Assembly (NCBI GenBank): GCA_900313345.1
Contig: OMQW01000028.1
Location: 1 to 14,893, forward strand
DNA length: 14,893 nucleotides
Origin: an uncultured Eubacteriales bacterium
GTDB taxonomy: Bacteria > Bacillota_I > Bacilli_A > RF39 > UBA660
Direction of reading: 5' to 3'
The notes below the pieces were generated by a model, which saw only the letters and a program-made list of their open reading frames with translations, searched no databases and had not been told where the DNA came from. A program made the position numbers and the translations under genes. Below are positions 1 to 6,877 of this stretch, piece after piece (positions within the stretch are counted from its first letter, which is position 1; every line of letters begins with the position of its first letter).

Positions 1-74
1 AACTGATATTTATTAGTTGTTCTTTAGATATAAGTGTTCAAAATAGGCTCTTGTATCGCACCAATTATGTTAAT

Positions 75-100
75 AGCTAGCTTTTATAGCTAGTTTTTTT
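75..100 (+). terminator. Rho-independent terminator of an upstream transcript
   Basis: An inverted repeat (CTAGCT at 77-82 pairing with AGCTAG at 88-93, extended by two weaker pairs) is followed by a run of seven T. It ends a plus-strand transcript that begins before the window. Positions 1-74 hold no coding sequence I can support. One reading frame is open there, but it uses codons (AGG, CTC, CGC, ACC) that are rare in the neighbouring genes, so the stretch may be a 3' untranslated region or the end of an RNA gene. Confidence 0.75.
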
Positions 101-142
101 GTATATAATTTGTAAAGTATAATAATATTAATGTAAATTATG

Positions 143-172
143 TTGTTTTCTAGATATTTTTATTCTTATAAT
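143..172 (+). promoter_or_regulatory. Probable sigma-A promoter for the 192-809 gene
   Basis: TTGTTT (143-148) and TATAAT (167-172) are separated by 18 nt. Transcription would begin near 179, just ahead of the AGGTGG ribosome binding site, giving a leader of about 13 nt. A second TATAAT at 118-123 has only a T-run at the -35 position and is a weaker alternative. Confidence 0.5.
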
Positions 173-191
173 TATAATTGAGGTGGAATGT

Positions 192-809
192 ATGAAGGAT
201 ATTATTAAAGATGAAAAGAGAATGCCTAAAATAGGGGAAGCTTGTTTCGTTAGAATAAAAGATATTAAAAGATATGATATTCCAGTTGAAAACACTTTAT
301 ATAATAAACGTATTGAAATAGAAGATTCTCTTGATATGGAAGGATATACTATATTAGTTTATACAGGCAGAGGTAAATTTTTAGATCCTGTTTCTTATCA
401 AGTTGTTGCTGCTACATGTAGTATTGCTTCTCATGATAACTATTTAAAAGATGAAAAATCTAAGATGGAAGCTTTTGATATGAATTCTTATGATAGATCT
501 ATTAGAACTATAGCTGGATATGATGACTTTTTGGCAAGCTTTGAAATTATATTAGAATCACCTTTTATAATTGATTTTGATAATGCTCATATATATAGTA
601 AAGATAATATAGAATTAATTGACGAGTTTAAAAAATTAGATAAAAAAGAGTTTACTAAGCATATAAAATCTAAGAAGGAAGATGCAATTAGGATATTAAC
701 TAATGAAGTAAATGTTGTTAAATTTACTAAAAATAATAAAGAGGTTGTCCCTTTTGAAAGAAATATGAATGAAGAAGCAAATGAAATAATTAAAGGAGGA
801 TCTATGTAA
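192..809 (+). CDS. Hypothetical protein, 205 aa
   Basis: I do not recognise this family. The ATG at 192 is chosen because GAGGTGG (180-186) lies five bases upstream; an in-frame GTG at 183 falls inside that binding site. The protein is soluble-looking, with no signal peptide or membrane segment. The first 130 residues look mixed alpha/beta with many aromatic residues (a segment near YTILVYTGRGKF looks like a beta hairpin). The last 70 residues are lysine- and glutamate-rich and probably helical. Codon use matches its neighbours, which supports a real gene. It has its own promoter and ends inside a hairpin terminator, so it is probably monocistronic. It ends with an SD-like AAAGGAGG followed by ATG TAA, which I treat as its own last residues. 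Confidence 0.8.
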   Translation: MKDIIKDEKRMPKIGEACFVRIKDIKRYDIPVENTLYNKRIEIEDSLDMEGYTILVYTGRGKFLDPVSYQVVAATCSIASHDNYLKDEKSKMEAFDMNSYDRSIRTIAGYDDFLASFEIILESPFIIDFDNAHIYSKDNIELIDEFKKLDKKEFTKHIKSKKEDAIRILTNEVNVVKFTKNNKEVVPFERNMNEEANEIIKGGSM

Positions 810-827
810 TTATTACATAGATTTTTG
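800..827 (+). terminator. Rho-independent terminator after the 192-809 gene
   Basis: A perfect 10-bp stem, ATCTATGTAA (800-809) with TTACATAGAT (813-822), has a 3-nt loop and runs into a T-tract. The stop codon of the gene forms the top of the 5' arm. Confidence 0.8.
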
Positions 828-896
828 TTTACAGTCATTTACATATCAATTTACATATATTACTTATAATTTATTAGTTTTATATTATAATATAAT
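828..896 (+). promoter_or_regulatory. Promoter region of the 917-2694 operon, with iterated TTTACA boxes
   Basis: Three copies of TTTACA occur at 828, 838 and 850, the last two inside a repeated ATTTACATAT (837 and 849, 12 bp apart). Downstream are TATAAT boxes at 865-870, 886-891 and 891-896. No TTTACA/TATAAT pair has the ideal 16-18 nt spacing: 838 to 865 gives 21 nt, and TTTATT at 870 to 891 gives about 15. The exact promoter is therefore uncertain, though the region clearly looks promoter-like. Confidence 0.4.
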
Positions 897-916
897 TAGA
901 AAGAATGTGGTAATTT

Positions 917-1549
917 TTGAATATTACAACTGATTCAATTAGGGAATTCTTAATAGATTCATTTGATAAAGATATTGATGATTTATTAATTAGTGATTCT
1001 TTACTTGTTGAATTTATTACTGTAGATGGACTTGATTATGATGGTAATAAATTGAATGTAGATTTTTCTGATTTGAAATATTTTAAAAATTTAAGATTTA
1101 TTGAAATTGCTAATACTATGGTTAATAGTTCTTTAATTAATATACTTTCTACTTTTAATAGATTAGAAAATGTAATATTTAGAAATTGTACATACAGTAA
1201 GAGTTTAAGAAATTTTAATAAATTAACTAATATTAAATGTTTAAGAGTTATAGAAGCTAATAATTTTGATTTAAATTATATTAAGGATTTAACTACTCTA
1301 AAAAGACTTTATATTAGCAACATGGATATTAATAGTTTAAAGGTTTTAAGTAAACTTAATTTAGATGCGCTTGATGTTAGTTCTTGTAATATTAAGCGTA
1401 ATTGTTTTAAATCACTTAATGTTAAATATTTAGTTATTAGTGAGGATTTATTTAATAAGTATACTGAAAGCTTATTAAATCTTGATTGTAAGGTTATGAT
1501 AATGGGAGATGAAAGTCTAGGTTATTTTATATCGAAATGGATTAATTAG
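917..1549 (+). CDS. Leucine-rich-repeat protein, 210 aa
   Basis: This is a cytoplasmic-looking protein built largely of degenerate leucine-rich repeats of about 20-24 residues. They run from roughly residue 50 to 170, with units such as LKYFKNLRFIEIANT, LTNIKCLRVIEANN, LTTLKRLYISNMDI and LNLDALDVSSCNI. LRR arrays are curved protein-binding scaffolds, so a protein-interaction role is an inference; the partner is unknown. There is no signal peptide, LPXTG sorting motif or membrane helix, which argues against an internalin-like surface protein. Translation probably starts at TTG 917, behind a weak GTGG-type site. An upstream ATG at 904 runs at once into TAA. The TAG stop overlaps the TAGGAGG binding site of the next gene, eight bases before its ATG, which indicates an operon with the two downstream genes. 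Confidence 0.8.
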   Translation: MNITTDSIREFLIDSFDKDIDDLLISDSLLVEFITVDGLDYDGNKLNVDFSDLKYFKNLRFIEIANTMVNSSLINILSTFNRLENVIFRNCTYSKSLRNFNKLTNIKCLRVIEANNFDLNYIKDLTTLKRLYISNMDINSLKVLSKLNLDALDVSSCNIKRNCFKSLNVKYLVISEDLFNKYTESLLNLDCKVMIMGDESLGYFISKWIN

Positions 1550-1557
1550 GAGGTTAT

Positions 1558-1878
1558 ATGAAGACAGATGATATTTTAAAAAGAAATATGAGTGATCTTA
1601 GAATGGCTAGTTCACTTGCAAAAGATAGTGAAAATAAAAGTTTTAGTAATTATATTGATAATAGAATAAATAATATTAATGAGAATGCTAGTTTATATAA
1701 ATATGTTAATATAAATACTATTGTTGATTCTTATGTAGTTGATTTACAATTATTTATTAGAATTAGTAATTTGTTACATGATATTGAAAGCAAAGATTTT
1801 TATAAAAGTAGATTAATAGATGTTATTAAGAATTTTGATTATCTTAAGAGTAGAAAGGATTTATCAAATTTAATTTGA
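1558..1878 (+). CDS. Hypothetical small helical protein, 106 aa
   Basis: I do not recognise this protein. It is charged, rich in Asn, Asp, Lys and Ser, and predicted by eye to be mostly alpha-helical, with no membrane segment, signal peptide or cysteine. The ATG at 1558 follows a strong TAGGAGG site that overlaps the stop codon of the LRR gene, so the two are almost certainly translated from one message. It ends in TGA followed directly by TAA (1876-1881), the only TGA terminator in the window. The TIM-barrel gene follows after 24 bases with its own AGGAGG. The tight spacing suggests it works with its neighbours, but nothing shows how. Confidence 0.75.
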   Translation: MKTDDILKRNMSDLRMASSLAKDSENKSFSNYIDNRINNINENASLYKYVNINTIVDSYVVDLQLFIRISNLLHDIESKDFYKSRLIDVIKNFDYLKSRKDLSNLI

Positions 1879-1902
1879 TAATTCTTTTTTTTAGGAGGAA
1901 GT

Positions 1903-2694
1903 ATGAAAAGTTTAATTAGTGTTAATAGTAAATTTATGAAGGTTAATCCTAGAGATTTAGTAGAACTTGTTTTAACATCTAAATATACTAAAGGAATGGA
2001 AGTTTATATTAATTATCTTAATGATGATGAAGTGAGTTATTTAGATAGTTTGGTTTTCTTTTTAAAAAAACATGATTTAGTTTTGCAAATCCATGGAGAT
2101 ATTAATTTAGATATTGATAAATAAATAGAATATTTACATAAATTAGAAGAATATTCTGATATATTAGAATACCCAATAGTTTTTACTATTCATAGTATTT
2201 TTGATGGTGATGTTAATAGTTCTATTGATAAAAGTATTCAATATGTTTCTAAATTAATTGAAATTATAGATAATAATAAAGTTATTATTTCTTTAGAAAA
2301 TCTTAATAGTATGAAGGGTGAAGATAGACTTAATAAAGAGTTTATAAGGCCTATGGTACTAAATGATGAAAAATTATATTTTACTTATGATATAGGTCAT
2401 AGTATTGTTGATTATGGTCTAATTACTAATTTAGATAATTATATGATTGAAGATATTAGAAATGTTCATATTCATACTAATGATGGTATGGGTAATGATC
2501 ATTTACCAATATATAAAGATGATAAATATTGGAATGATGTTTTAAAAGGATTACTTTTCTTTGTTAATAATAAATATCAATATAATATTGTTTTTGAATA
2601 TGATTTATATATGTGTAAGGGTTCTACTTATAGAGAAGAGATTACTGATTATTTAAATTCTATAGATTTTGTTTCTGAAAGAATATATAACTAA
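1903..2694 (+). pseudogene. Xylose-isomerase-like TIM-barrel protein, broken by an in-frame TAA at codon 74
   Basis: This is one reading frame of 263 codons interrupted only by TAA at 2122-2124. Both halves look like a single xylose-isomerase/endonuclease-IV-type TIM barrel (AP_endonuc_2 superfamily). The N-terminal part holds the first strands, such as KGMEVYIN and DLVLQIHGD. The C-terminal part keeps the pattern expected for metal ligands: Glu132 in SLENLN, Asp163 and His166 in YDIGH, His189 and His191 in NVHIHT, and Glu232 in VFEYD. The family includes sugar isomerases, epimerases and AP endonucleases, and I cannot assign a substrate. The start ATG 1903 follows AGGAGG. After the stop there is no in-frame start with a binding site; the first in-frame ATG, at 2311, has none. 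The product is therefore a 73-residue fragment unless the stop is read through or is a sequence error. There is no frameshift. The missing residue may have been Gln (CAA to TAA). Confidence 0.75.
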
Positions 2695-2720
2695 AAAAGA
2701 AGCTTATTTGCTTCTTTTTT
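2693..2720. terminator. Bidirectional terminator between the 917-2694 operon and the YitT gene
   Basis: A perfect 11-bp stem, AAAAAAGAAGC (2693-2703) with GCTTCTTTTTT (2710-2720), encloses a 6-nt loop. It has A-tracts and T-tracts on opposite sides, so it can end transcription from both convergent genes. The last codons of the minus-strand gene lie inside the stem. Confidence 0.8.
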
Positions 2721-3588
2721 TGTTTACTATTTTTATTTTCTTTGTTGATTTAATATTATTTCCTATTATTTCTTGTATATCTGATATTGTTATAAATGCT
2801 TTATTATCTACATCTTCTGCTATTTTTCTTAATTCTGGTATTTCTATTCTAGTTAATACACAATATAGGATTGTTTTTTCACCTGATAGTAAACCTTCTC
2901 CTTTTATCTTTGTTGTTGTTCTTCCTAATCTTTTATATATTTCTTTAGTTATTTCTTCGGCATTATCTGTTATTATCATTGCTGCTTTTCCTTGGTCTAA
3001 TCCAGTTGAAACATAATCTATTACTTTAAAAGTAATATAATATGTTAATAATGAATATAGGGCTCTATCTACACCAAACATTAATCCACCTATAAAATAT
3101 ATAAATAAATTAAATACTAGTATTATTTGACCAACTGATAATGGATATTTTTTACTTATTACTATGGCAATTGATTCTGTACCATCTACACATCCACCAT
3201 ATCTTATTACTAGTCCAACGCCTACACCTAGTAGTCCTCCTCCGTATACTGTTGCGAGCAACATATTATTAGTTAGACTTTCTATATGAGAGAAGAAGTA
3301 TAAACAAAAGGAATATATAATCATTGAATATATTGCTCTTATTAGGAATTCTTTTCCCATATTCTTATAGCCAATATATATTAGCGGAATATTTAATATT
3401 ACTGTAAATATACTTATTGGTAAAAGAGTTAATTTAGATAAGATAATAGATATACCTGTAACTCCACCATCTAAAATATTATTTGGTATTAGAAAACACT
3501 CTAGTGCGTAACTTGCTAATACTGCTCCTAGAGTCATTAATATCCAAGATAGTATATTTTTAAATTTATTAGTTTTTATTTTTTCCAT
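2704..3588 (-). CDS. YitT family membrane protein (DUF161 plus DUF2179), 294 aa
   Basis: This is a multi-pass membrane protein with the architecture of the YitT/YqfU/YpjC family. An N-terminal region of about 200 residues has roughly five hydrophobic helices, starting with a segment near residues 10-30 (ILSWILMTLGAVLASYAL). It carries the family's glycine-rich turns: NNILDGGVTGISIILSK, a YGGGLLGVGVGLVIRYGG segment and CVDGTESIAI. A C-terminal soluble DUF2179 domain of about 80 residues follows (GLDQGKAAMIITDN through ISDIQEIIG), ending in a basic tail. The transported substrate of the family is not established, and several paralogues are common in Bacillota. The ATG at 3588 follows AGGTG five bases upstream. 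A strong promoter lies directly ahead of it, divergent from rnr. Confidence 0.9.
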   Translation of the reverse strand: MEKIKTNKFKNILSWILMTLGAVLASYALECFLIPNNILDGGVTGISIILSKLTLLPISIFTVILNIPLIYIGYKNMGKEFLIRAIYSMIIYSFCLYFFSHIESLTNNMLLATVYGGGLLGVGVGLVIRYGGCVDGTESIAIVISKKYPLSVGQIILVFNLFIYFIGGLMFGVDRALYSLLTYYITFKVIDYVSTGLDQGKAAMIITDNAEEITKEIYKRLGRTTTKIKGEGLLSGEKTILYCVLTRIEIPELRKIAEDVDNKAFITISDIQEIIGNNIKSTKKIKIVNKKRSK

Positions 3589-3609
3589 ACAACACCTACT
3601 TTATATATA

Positions 3610-3638
3610 AGTATAACTTAATTTATAAAAAGTGTAAA
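3610..3638 (-). promoter_or_regulatory. Sigma-A promoter of the YitT gene
   Basis: On the minus strand, TTTACA (3638-3633) and TATACT (3615-3610) are 17 nt apart. Transcription should start near 3603, leaving a leader of about 15 nt before the ATG at 3588. Confidence 0.7.
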
Positions 3639-3664
3639 TTTTATGCATTAAATTTTTAATTTTG

Positions 3665-3673
3665 TGTTATATT
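3665..3673 (+). promoter_or_regulatory. Probable extended -10 element for rnr
   Basis: TGTTATATT combines a TGn extension with TATATT (3668-3673). No good -35 hexamer is seen 16-18 nt upstream. Transcription would start near 3680, just before the AGGGTGAGGG ribosome binding site. Confidence 0.4.
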
Positions 3674-3695
3674 TTATATAAGGGTGAGGGATATT

Positions 3696-5882
3696 ATGGA
3701 TTTAGAATTTTTACTTAAAAAAATTAAGAAACCTATGAGTATAGATAAAATATATGAAAAGTGTTTAAAAAATGGTGATGTCTCTTTAGATGAAGTTAAA
3801 GAGTTTATAAATAAAAAAGTTGAGAGTTTTGAGATTATTAAAACTCCTAATAATAATTATGTACCTATTAATAAAACAAGTTTTAGAATAGGTACTTTTA
3901 AGGCGTGTAGAGATAATTCTGGAATTGTATTTTCTGGTGATGAAAAATATTTAGTGTCTTTTGAGAATAAAGGTAATGCTATTAATAATGATTTAGTTAT
4001 GATTGATACAGTTAGTACTAATAAGAATGATAGAACTAGTAAAGTTGTTGATATAATTAAACGTGATTTAAACAATGTAGTTGGTGAAATATTTAAGATG
4101 GGTGATAGCTTTTATGTTATGCCTTTGGATTTAGATAAAGAGACTCTTACTATTTTATTACCTAGTGGTGATTATATAGAGGGTATGAATGTAATATGTT
4201 CATTAGATGATCAAAGAAGTGATAATTTCTATGTTGGTAGTATTAAAAAGGAAATTGGATATAAAGATGATCCTGGAATGGATATTTTACTTGAGGCGTA
4301 TAAACACGGGGTTAGTTTAGATATTAATGAAGAATGTAAGAAGGAAGTTTTAGAGCTTCCTAGTAAGGTTTTACCTAGTGAATATTCGAATAGATGTGAT
4401 TTAAGAGATAAAGAAATATTTACTATAGATTCAGTAGATACTAAGGATATTGATGATGCTATTAGTTTAGAGATGCTTTCAAATGGTAATTATTTACTTG
4501 GTGTACATATTGCTGATGTTACTCATTATGTTAAGCCTGGTTCTGAACTTTATAAAAGGGCTTATACTATGACTACTAGTAGTTATCTTGCTAATACCGT
4601 TATTCCTATGCTTCCTCATGAACTTTCTAATGGTATTTGTTCTCTTAATCCTAATGTTGATAGACTTGCTATTAGTGTTAATATGGAAATAGATAATAAT
4701 GGTAATGTTATTAAATATGATATTTATCCTAGTGTTATTAATAGTAAATTAAAAATGGATTATGATAATGTTAATAATATTTTTGATGGTAAAGATTTTG
4801 ATAAAGAGTATATTCCTTTTGTTAATACTTTAACTCTTATGAATAAACTTGCTAAATTATTAAAAAATAAAAGACTTAAAAATGGTGCGGTTAATTTTGA
4901 TAGAGATGAGATTAAATTAATTACTGATAGTGATGGTGTTGTTACTGATTTATCTAGAAGAAGTCAAAGAGACTCTGAAAATTTAATTCAGGAATTTATG
5001 CTTATATGTAATAGTACTGTTGCTAGAGATATGTCTCTTTATCCATTTATTTATCGTATACATGAAGAACCTAAAATTGAAAAGATTGATGAATTTATTA
5101 ATATGCTTAATAATTTAGGTATAAAGACTAAATATAGTAGTAAGAGTGAAAATGTATGTAGTAAACTCGCTTCTTTAATTAATAGCAATAAAGATAATGA
5201 TTCGTTTAATGATATGCTTAAAGTTCAATTGTTAAAATCGTTTAAGAGAGCACAATATAGTACTCATAATGTAGGTCATTTTGGATTGAATAATCCATGT
5301 TATACACATTTTACTTCACCTATTAGAAGATTTTGTGATACTACTGTTCATGAGCTTATTCACGAGTTTAAATTTAGTGATAATGATAAAGAAATGCTTA
5401 AAAAGAAATGGGAAGAAGAACTTCCTAAGATCGCTCAAAATTGTTCTTATAAAGAGAAAAATGCTGATGATTTAGAAAGAGCAGTTTTACAAATGAAATG
5501 TGCAGAATATATGGAAAAACTTATTGGAGAAGAGTTTAATGGAACTATTGTTTCTATGGATGATACTGGAATTTATGTTGCTCTTGATAATATGATTGAA
5601 GGTAAAGTTAGATTAAAGGATTTATCTGGTAAGTATTTTTGTAATAATGAGACTTATTCTTTTATTTCTTTAAATGGATTTGATGATTATTATTTAGGAG
5701 ATTATATAAAGTTATCTTTAGTTAGTGCTTCTAAAGAGAGAAGAGAGATTAATTTTAAGGTTGTTGAAAAAATAAATGAAAATAGTAGAATAAATAAAGA
5801 TAGTAATAATCATGCTAAAGTTTTAAAGAAAAATGAAAATTATCAAAGCATGTATTATAATGTTAATAAGGGAAGACGTTAA
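3696..5882 (+). CDS. rnr: Ribonuclease R, 728 aa
   Basis: This is a processive 3'-to-5' exoribonuclease of the RNase II/RNB family, which degrades structured RNA and works in rRNA and mRNA quality control in the cytoplasm. Domains in order are an N-terminal winged-helix region (about 1-65), cold-shock-like RNA-binding domains (about 68-215), the RNB catalytic domain (about 225-570) and an S1 domain (about 608-690, GEEFNGTIVSMDDTGIYVAL), followed by a short Asn/Lys-rich tail. The magnesium-binding motif is DSVDTKDIDDAIS, with Asp245, Asp251, Asp253 and Asp254. The FTSPIRRFCD signature is also present, with small departures from the usual RRYPD. The length is close to other Gram-positive RNase R proteins. 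ATG 3696 is preferred over GTG 3684 because the AGGGTGAGGG binding site overlaps that GTG. The smpB and ssrA genes that often accompany rnr are not beside it here. Confidence 0.95.
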   Translation: MDLEFLLKKIKKPMSIDKIYEKCLKNGDVSLDEVKEFINKKVESFEIIKTPNNNYVPINKTSFRIGTFKACRDNSGIVFSGDEKYLVSFENKGNAINNDLVMIDTVSTNKNDRTSKVVDIIKRDLNNVVGEIFKMGDSFYVMPLDLDKETLTILLPSGDYIEGMNVICSLDDQRSDNFYVGSIKKEIGYKDDPGMDILLEAYKHGVSLDINEECKKEVLELPSKVLPSEYSNRCDLRDKEIFTIDSVDTKDIDDAISLEMLSNGNYLLGVHIADVTHYVKPGSELYKRAYTMTTSSYLANTVIPMLPHELSNGICSLNPNVDRLAISVNMEIDNNGNVIKYDIYPSVINSKLKMDYDNVNNIFDGKDFDKEYIPFVNTLTLMNKLAKLLKNKRLKNGAVNFDRDEIKLITDSDGVVTDLSRRSQRDSENLIQEFMLICNSTVARDMSLYPFIYRIHEEPKIEKIDEFINMLNNLGIKTKYSSKSENVCSKLASLINSNKDNDSFNDMLKVQLLKSFKRAQYSTHNVGHFGLNNPCYTHFTSPIRRFCDTTVHELIHEFKFSDNDKEMLKKKWEEELPKIAQNCSYKEKNADDLERAVLQMKCAEYMEKLIGEEFNGTIVSMDDTGIYVALDNMIEGKVRLKDLSGKYFCNNETYSFISLNGFDDYYLGDYIKLSLVSASKERREINFKVVEKINENSRINKDSNNHAKVLKKNENYQSMYYNVNKGRR

Positions 5883-5893
5883 CTTCCTTTTTT
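5868..5893 (+). terminator. Terminator of rnr
   Basis: The stem AAGGGAAG (5868-5875) pairs with CTTCCTTT (5883-5890) with one G-T pair, around a 7-nt loop. The T-run ends exactly at the first base of the tRNA gene. The stem begins within the last codons of rnr. Confidence 0.7.
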
Positions 5894-5970
<77 letters not shown>

Positions 5971-6001
5971 TTTATTTAGGACTTTTATGGTTCTTTTTTT
6001 A

Positions 6002-6030
6002 TTGCTTAATTTTATTTTTTATGTTATAAT
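6002..6030 (+). promoter_or_regulatory. Sigma-A promoter of the 6056-6841 gene
   Basis: TTGCTT (6002-6007), a 17-nt spacer and TATAAT (6025-6030) with a TGn extension (TGT at 6022-6024) form a near-consensus promoter. The predicted start near 6037 gives a leader of about 19 nt. This also excludes the in-frame upstream ATG at 5987 as the true gene start. Confidence 0.75.
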
Positions 6031-6055
6031 ATGTTCCTGTTATGGAGGTATTTAT

Positions 6056-6841
6056 ATGTTTTTTAAGAAAGATAAAAGTGTTGCTAAAGCATTATTAGAT
6101 GAGTATGGTAAATATGGTTTTGATTTATTAAAACTTGATCATGTTCATTTCAATAAGTATAGAGAACTCGCCTTAGAATGTGCAAAAAATAATTTAAAGC
6201 CAGAAGAATGCTTTGCTCTTTATGACTCTATGGTTAAAGAAAATGAAGAAGAGAAAAAAATAATAGATGAAAGATATAGAGAAATGAGACTTGAAATTAA
6301 TCTTATTTTAAACGCTTGTTCTCAAGATATGCTTGTTTATTTAGCGGGATTAACTGATAATCCTAAATTTTTTGAATTAATTAAAGATAATATTATTTCT
6401 AAAAATAATTTTATTAATACTTATAATAATTTATATGTTGAGTCAGGATTTATTTATGAAGCTGTTTACGCTATGTCCGATAAAGCTAAAAAAGAATTTT
6501 TAGAAGTTGTTGAGACTGATAAACCTCTTTATTTTATTACTGGTAAGGATATTATTGAATTATCTAATCTTAGTCCTTATGTTAAAAAGGTTCTTTGTAT
6601 GAGTCCTAAAAAATTAGATGAAGAATATAAGAAATTTTGTAAAAAACATAATATTAAAAATGATAAAGAATTTCAAATTTATAGAGATAGTTTCTTAAAT
6701 GTTGATAAACTTAGAAATGCTGAAATTAAACAAGAAGAGATTAATAAATTATTAGATGAAGAAGATTCTTCTTATATTAATGAAACTTTTAAAAAGCTAA
6801 ATAAAGTGTCTTTTGTAGTTAAAGGGTTTAAATTAGATTAA
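6056..6841 (+). CDS. Hypothetical cytoplasmic helical protein, 261 aa
   Basis: I do not recognise this family. The start ATG 6056 (MFFKKDKSVAKALL) is chosen because GGAGG at 6044-6048 sits seven bases upstream and a strong promoter lies at 6002-6030. A longer reading frame from 5987 would begin upstream of the promoter and add a spurious hydrophobic leader. The protein is charged, largely alpha-helical by eye, without membrane segments. It has a Glu/Lys-rich stretch (KENEEEKKIIDERYREMRLEI, about residues 60-82) that could form a coiled coil. Cysteines occur singly rather than as metal-binding pairs. It has its own promoter and terminator, so it appears to be a monocistronic unit between the tRNA and a membrane-anchored hydrolase. 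No function can be given. Confidence 0.8.
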   Translation: MFFKKDKSVAKALLDEYGKYGFDLLKLDHVHFNKYRELALECAKNNLKPEECFALYDSMVKENEEEKKIIDERYREMRLEINLILNACSQDMLVYLAGLTDNPKFFELIKDNIISKNNFINTYNNLYVESGFIYEAVYAMSDKAKKEFLEVVETDKPLYFITGKDIIELSNLSPYVKKVLCMSPKKLDEEYKKFCKKHNIKNDKEFQIYRDSFLNVDKLRNAEIKQEEINKLLDEEDSSYINETFKKLNKVSFVVKGFKLD

Positions 6842-6852
6842 ATCCTTTTTTT
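6821..6852 (+). terminator. Terminator of the 6056-6841 gene
   Basis: An 11-bp stem with one G-T pair, AAAGGGTTTAA (6821-6831) with TTAAATCCTTT (6838-6848), is followed by further T residues. The stem lies within the last codons and stop of the gene. Confidence 0.75.
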
Positions 6853-6857
6853 ATGAT
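6828..6857 (+). promoter_or_regulatory. Possible promoter of the hydrolase gene, overlapping the upstream terminator
   Basis: TTAAAT (6828-6833), an 18-nt spacer and TATGAT (6852-6857) would place the start near 6864, about 14 nt before the ATG at 6878. The -35 match is weak, and the element lies inside the preceding terminator hairpin. Confidence 0.35.
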
Positions 6858-6877
6858 AGAATGAGATGGGTGTAATT

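Noticed and set aside
1..66. tRNA or tmRNA 3' end suggested by GCACCA at 59-64
   Set aside because: TTCAAAA lies 15 rather than about 11 bases plus a 5-bp stem from the CCA, and the flanking bases do not form a T-stem.
587..838. 83-codon minus-strand frame
   Set aside because: It lies antisense to the 192-809 gene and spans its terminator; composition is that of a shadow frame.
2311..2694. Independent 127-aa gene starting at ATG 2311
   Set aside because: There is no ribosome binding site before 2311, and the same frame continues upstream as barrel-like sequence back to the TAA at 2122, so it is the downstream part of one broken gene.
2669..3016. 115-codon plus-strand frame rich in Ile, Phe and Ser
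   Set aside because: It overlaps the C-terminal half of the well-recognised YitT gene on the other strand and lacks a binding site.
3857..4075. 72-codon minus-strand frame
   Set aside because: It is antisense to the N-terminal part of RNase R, with no binding site.
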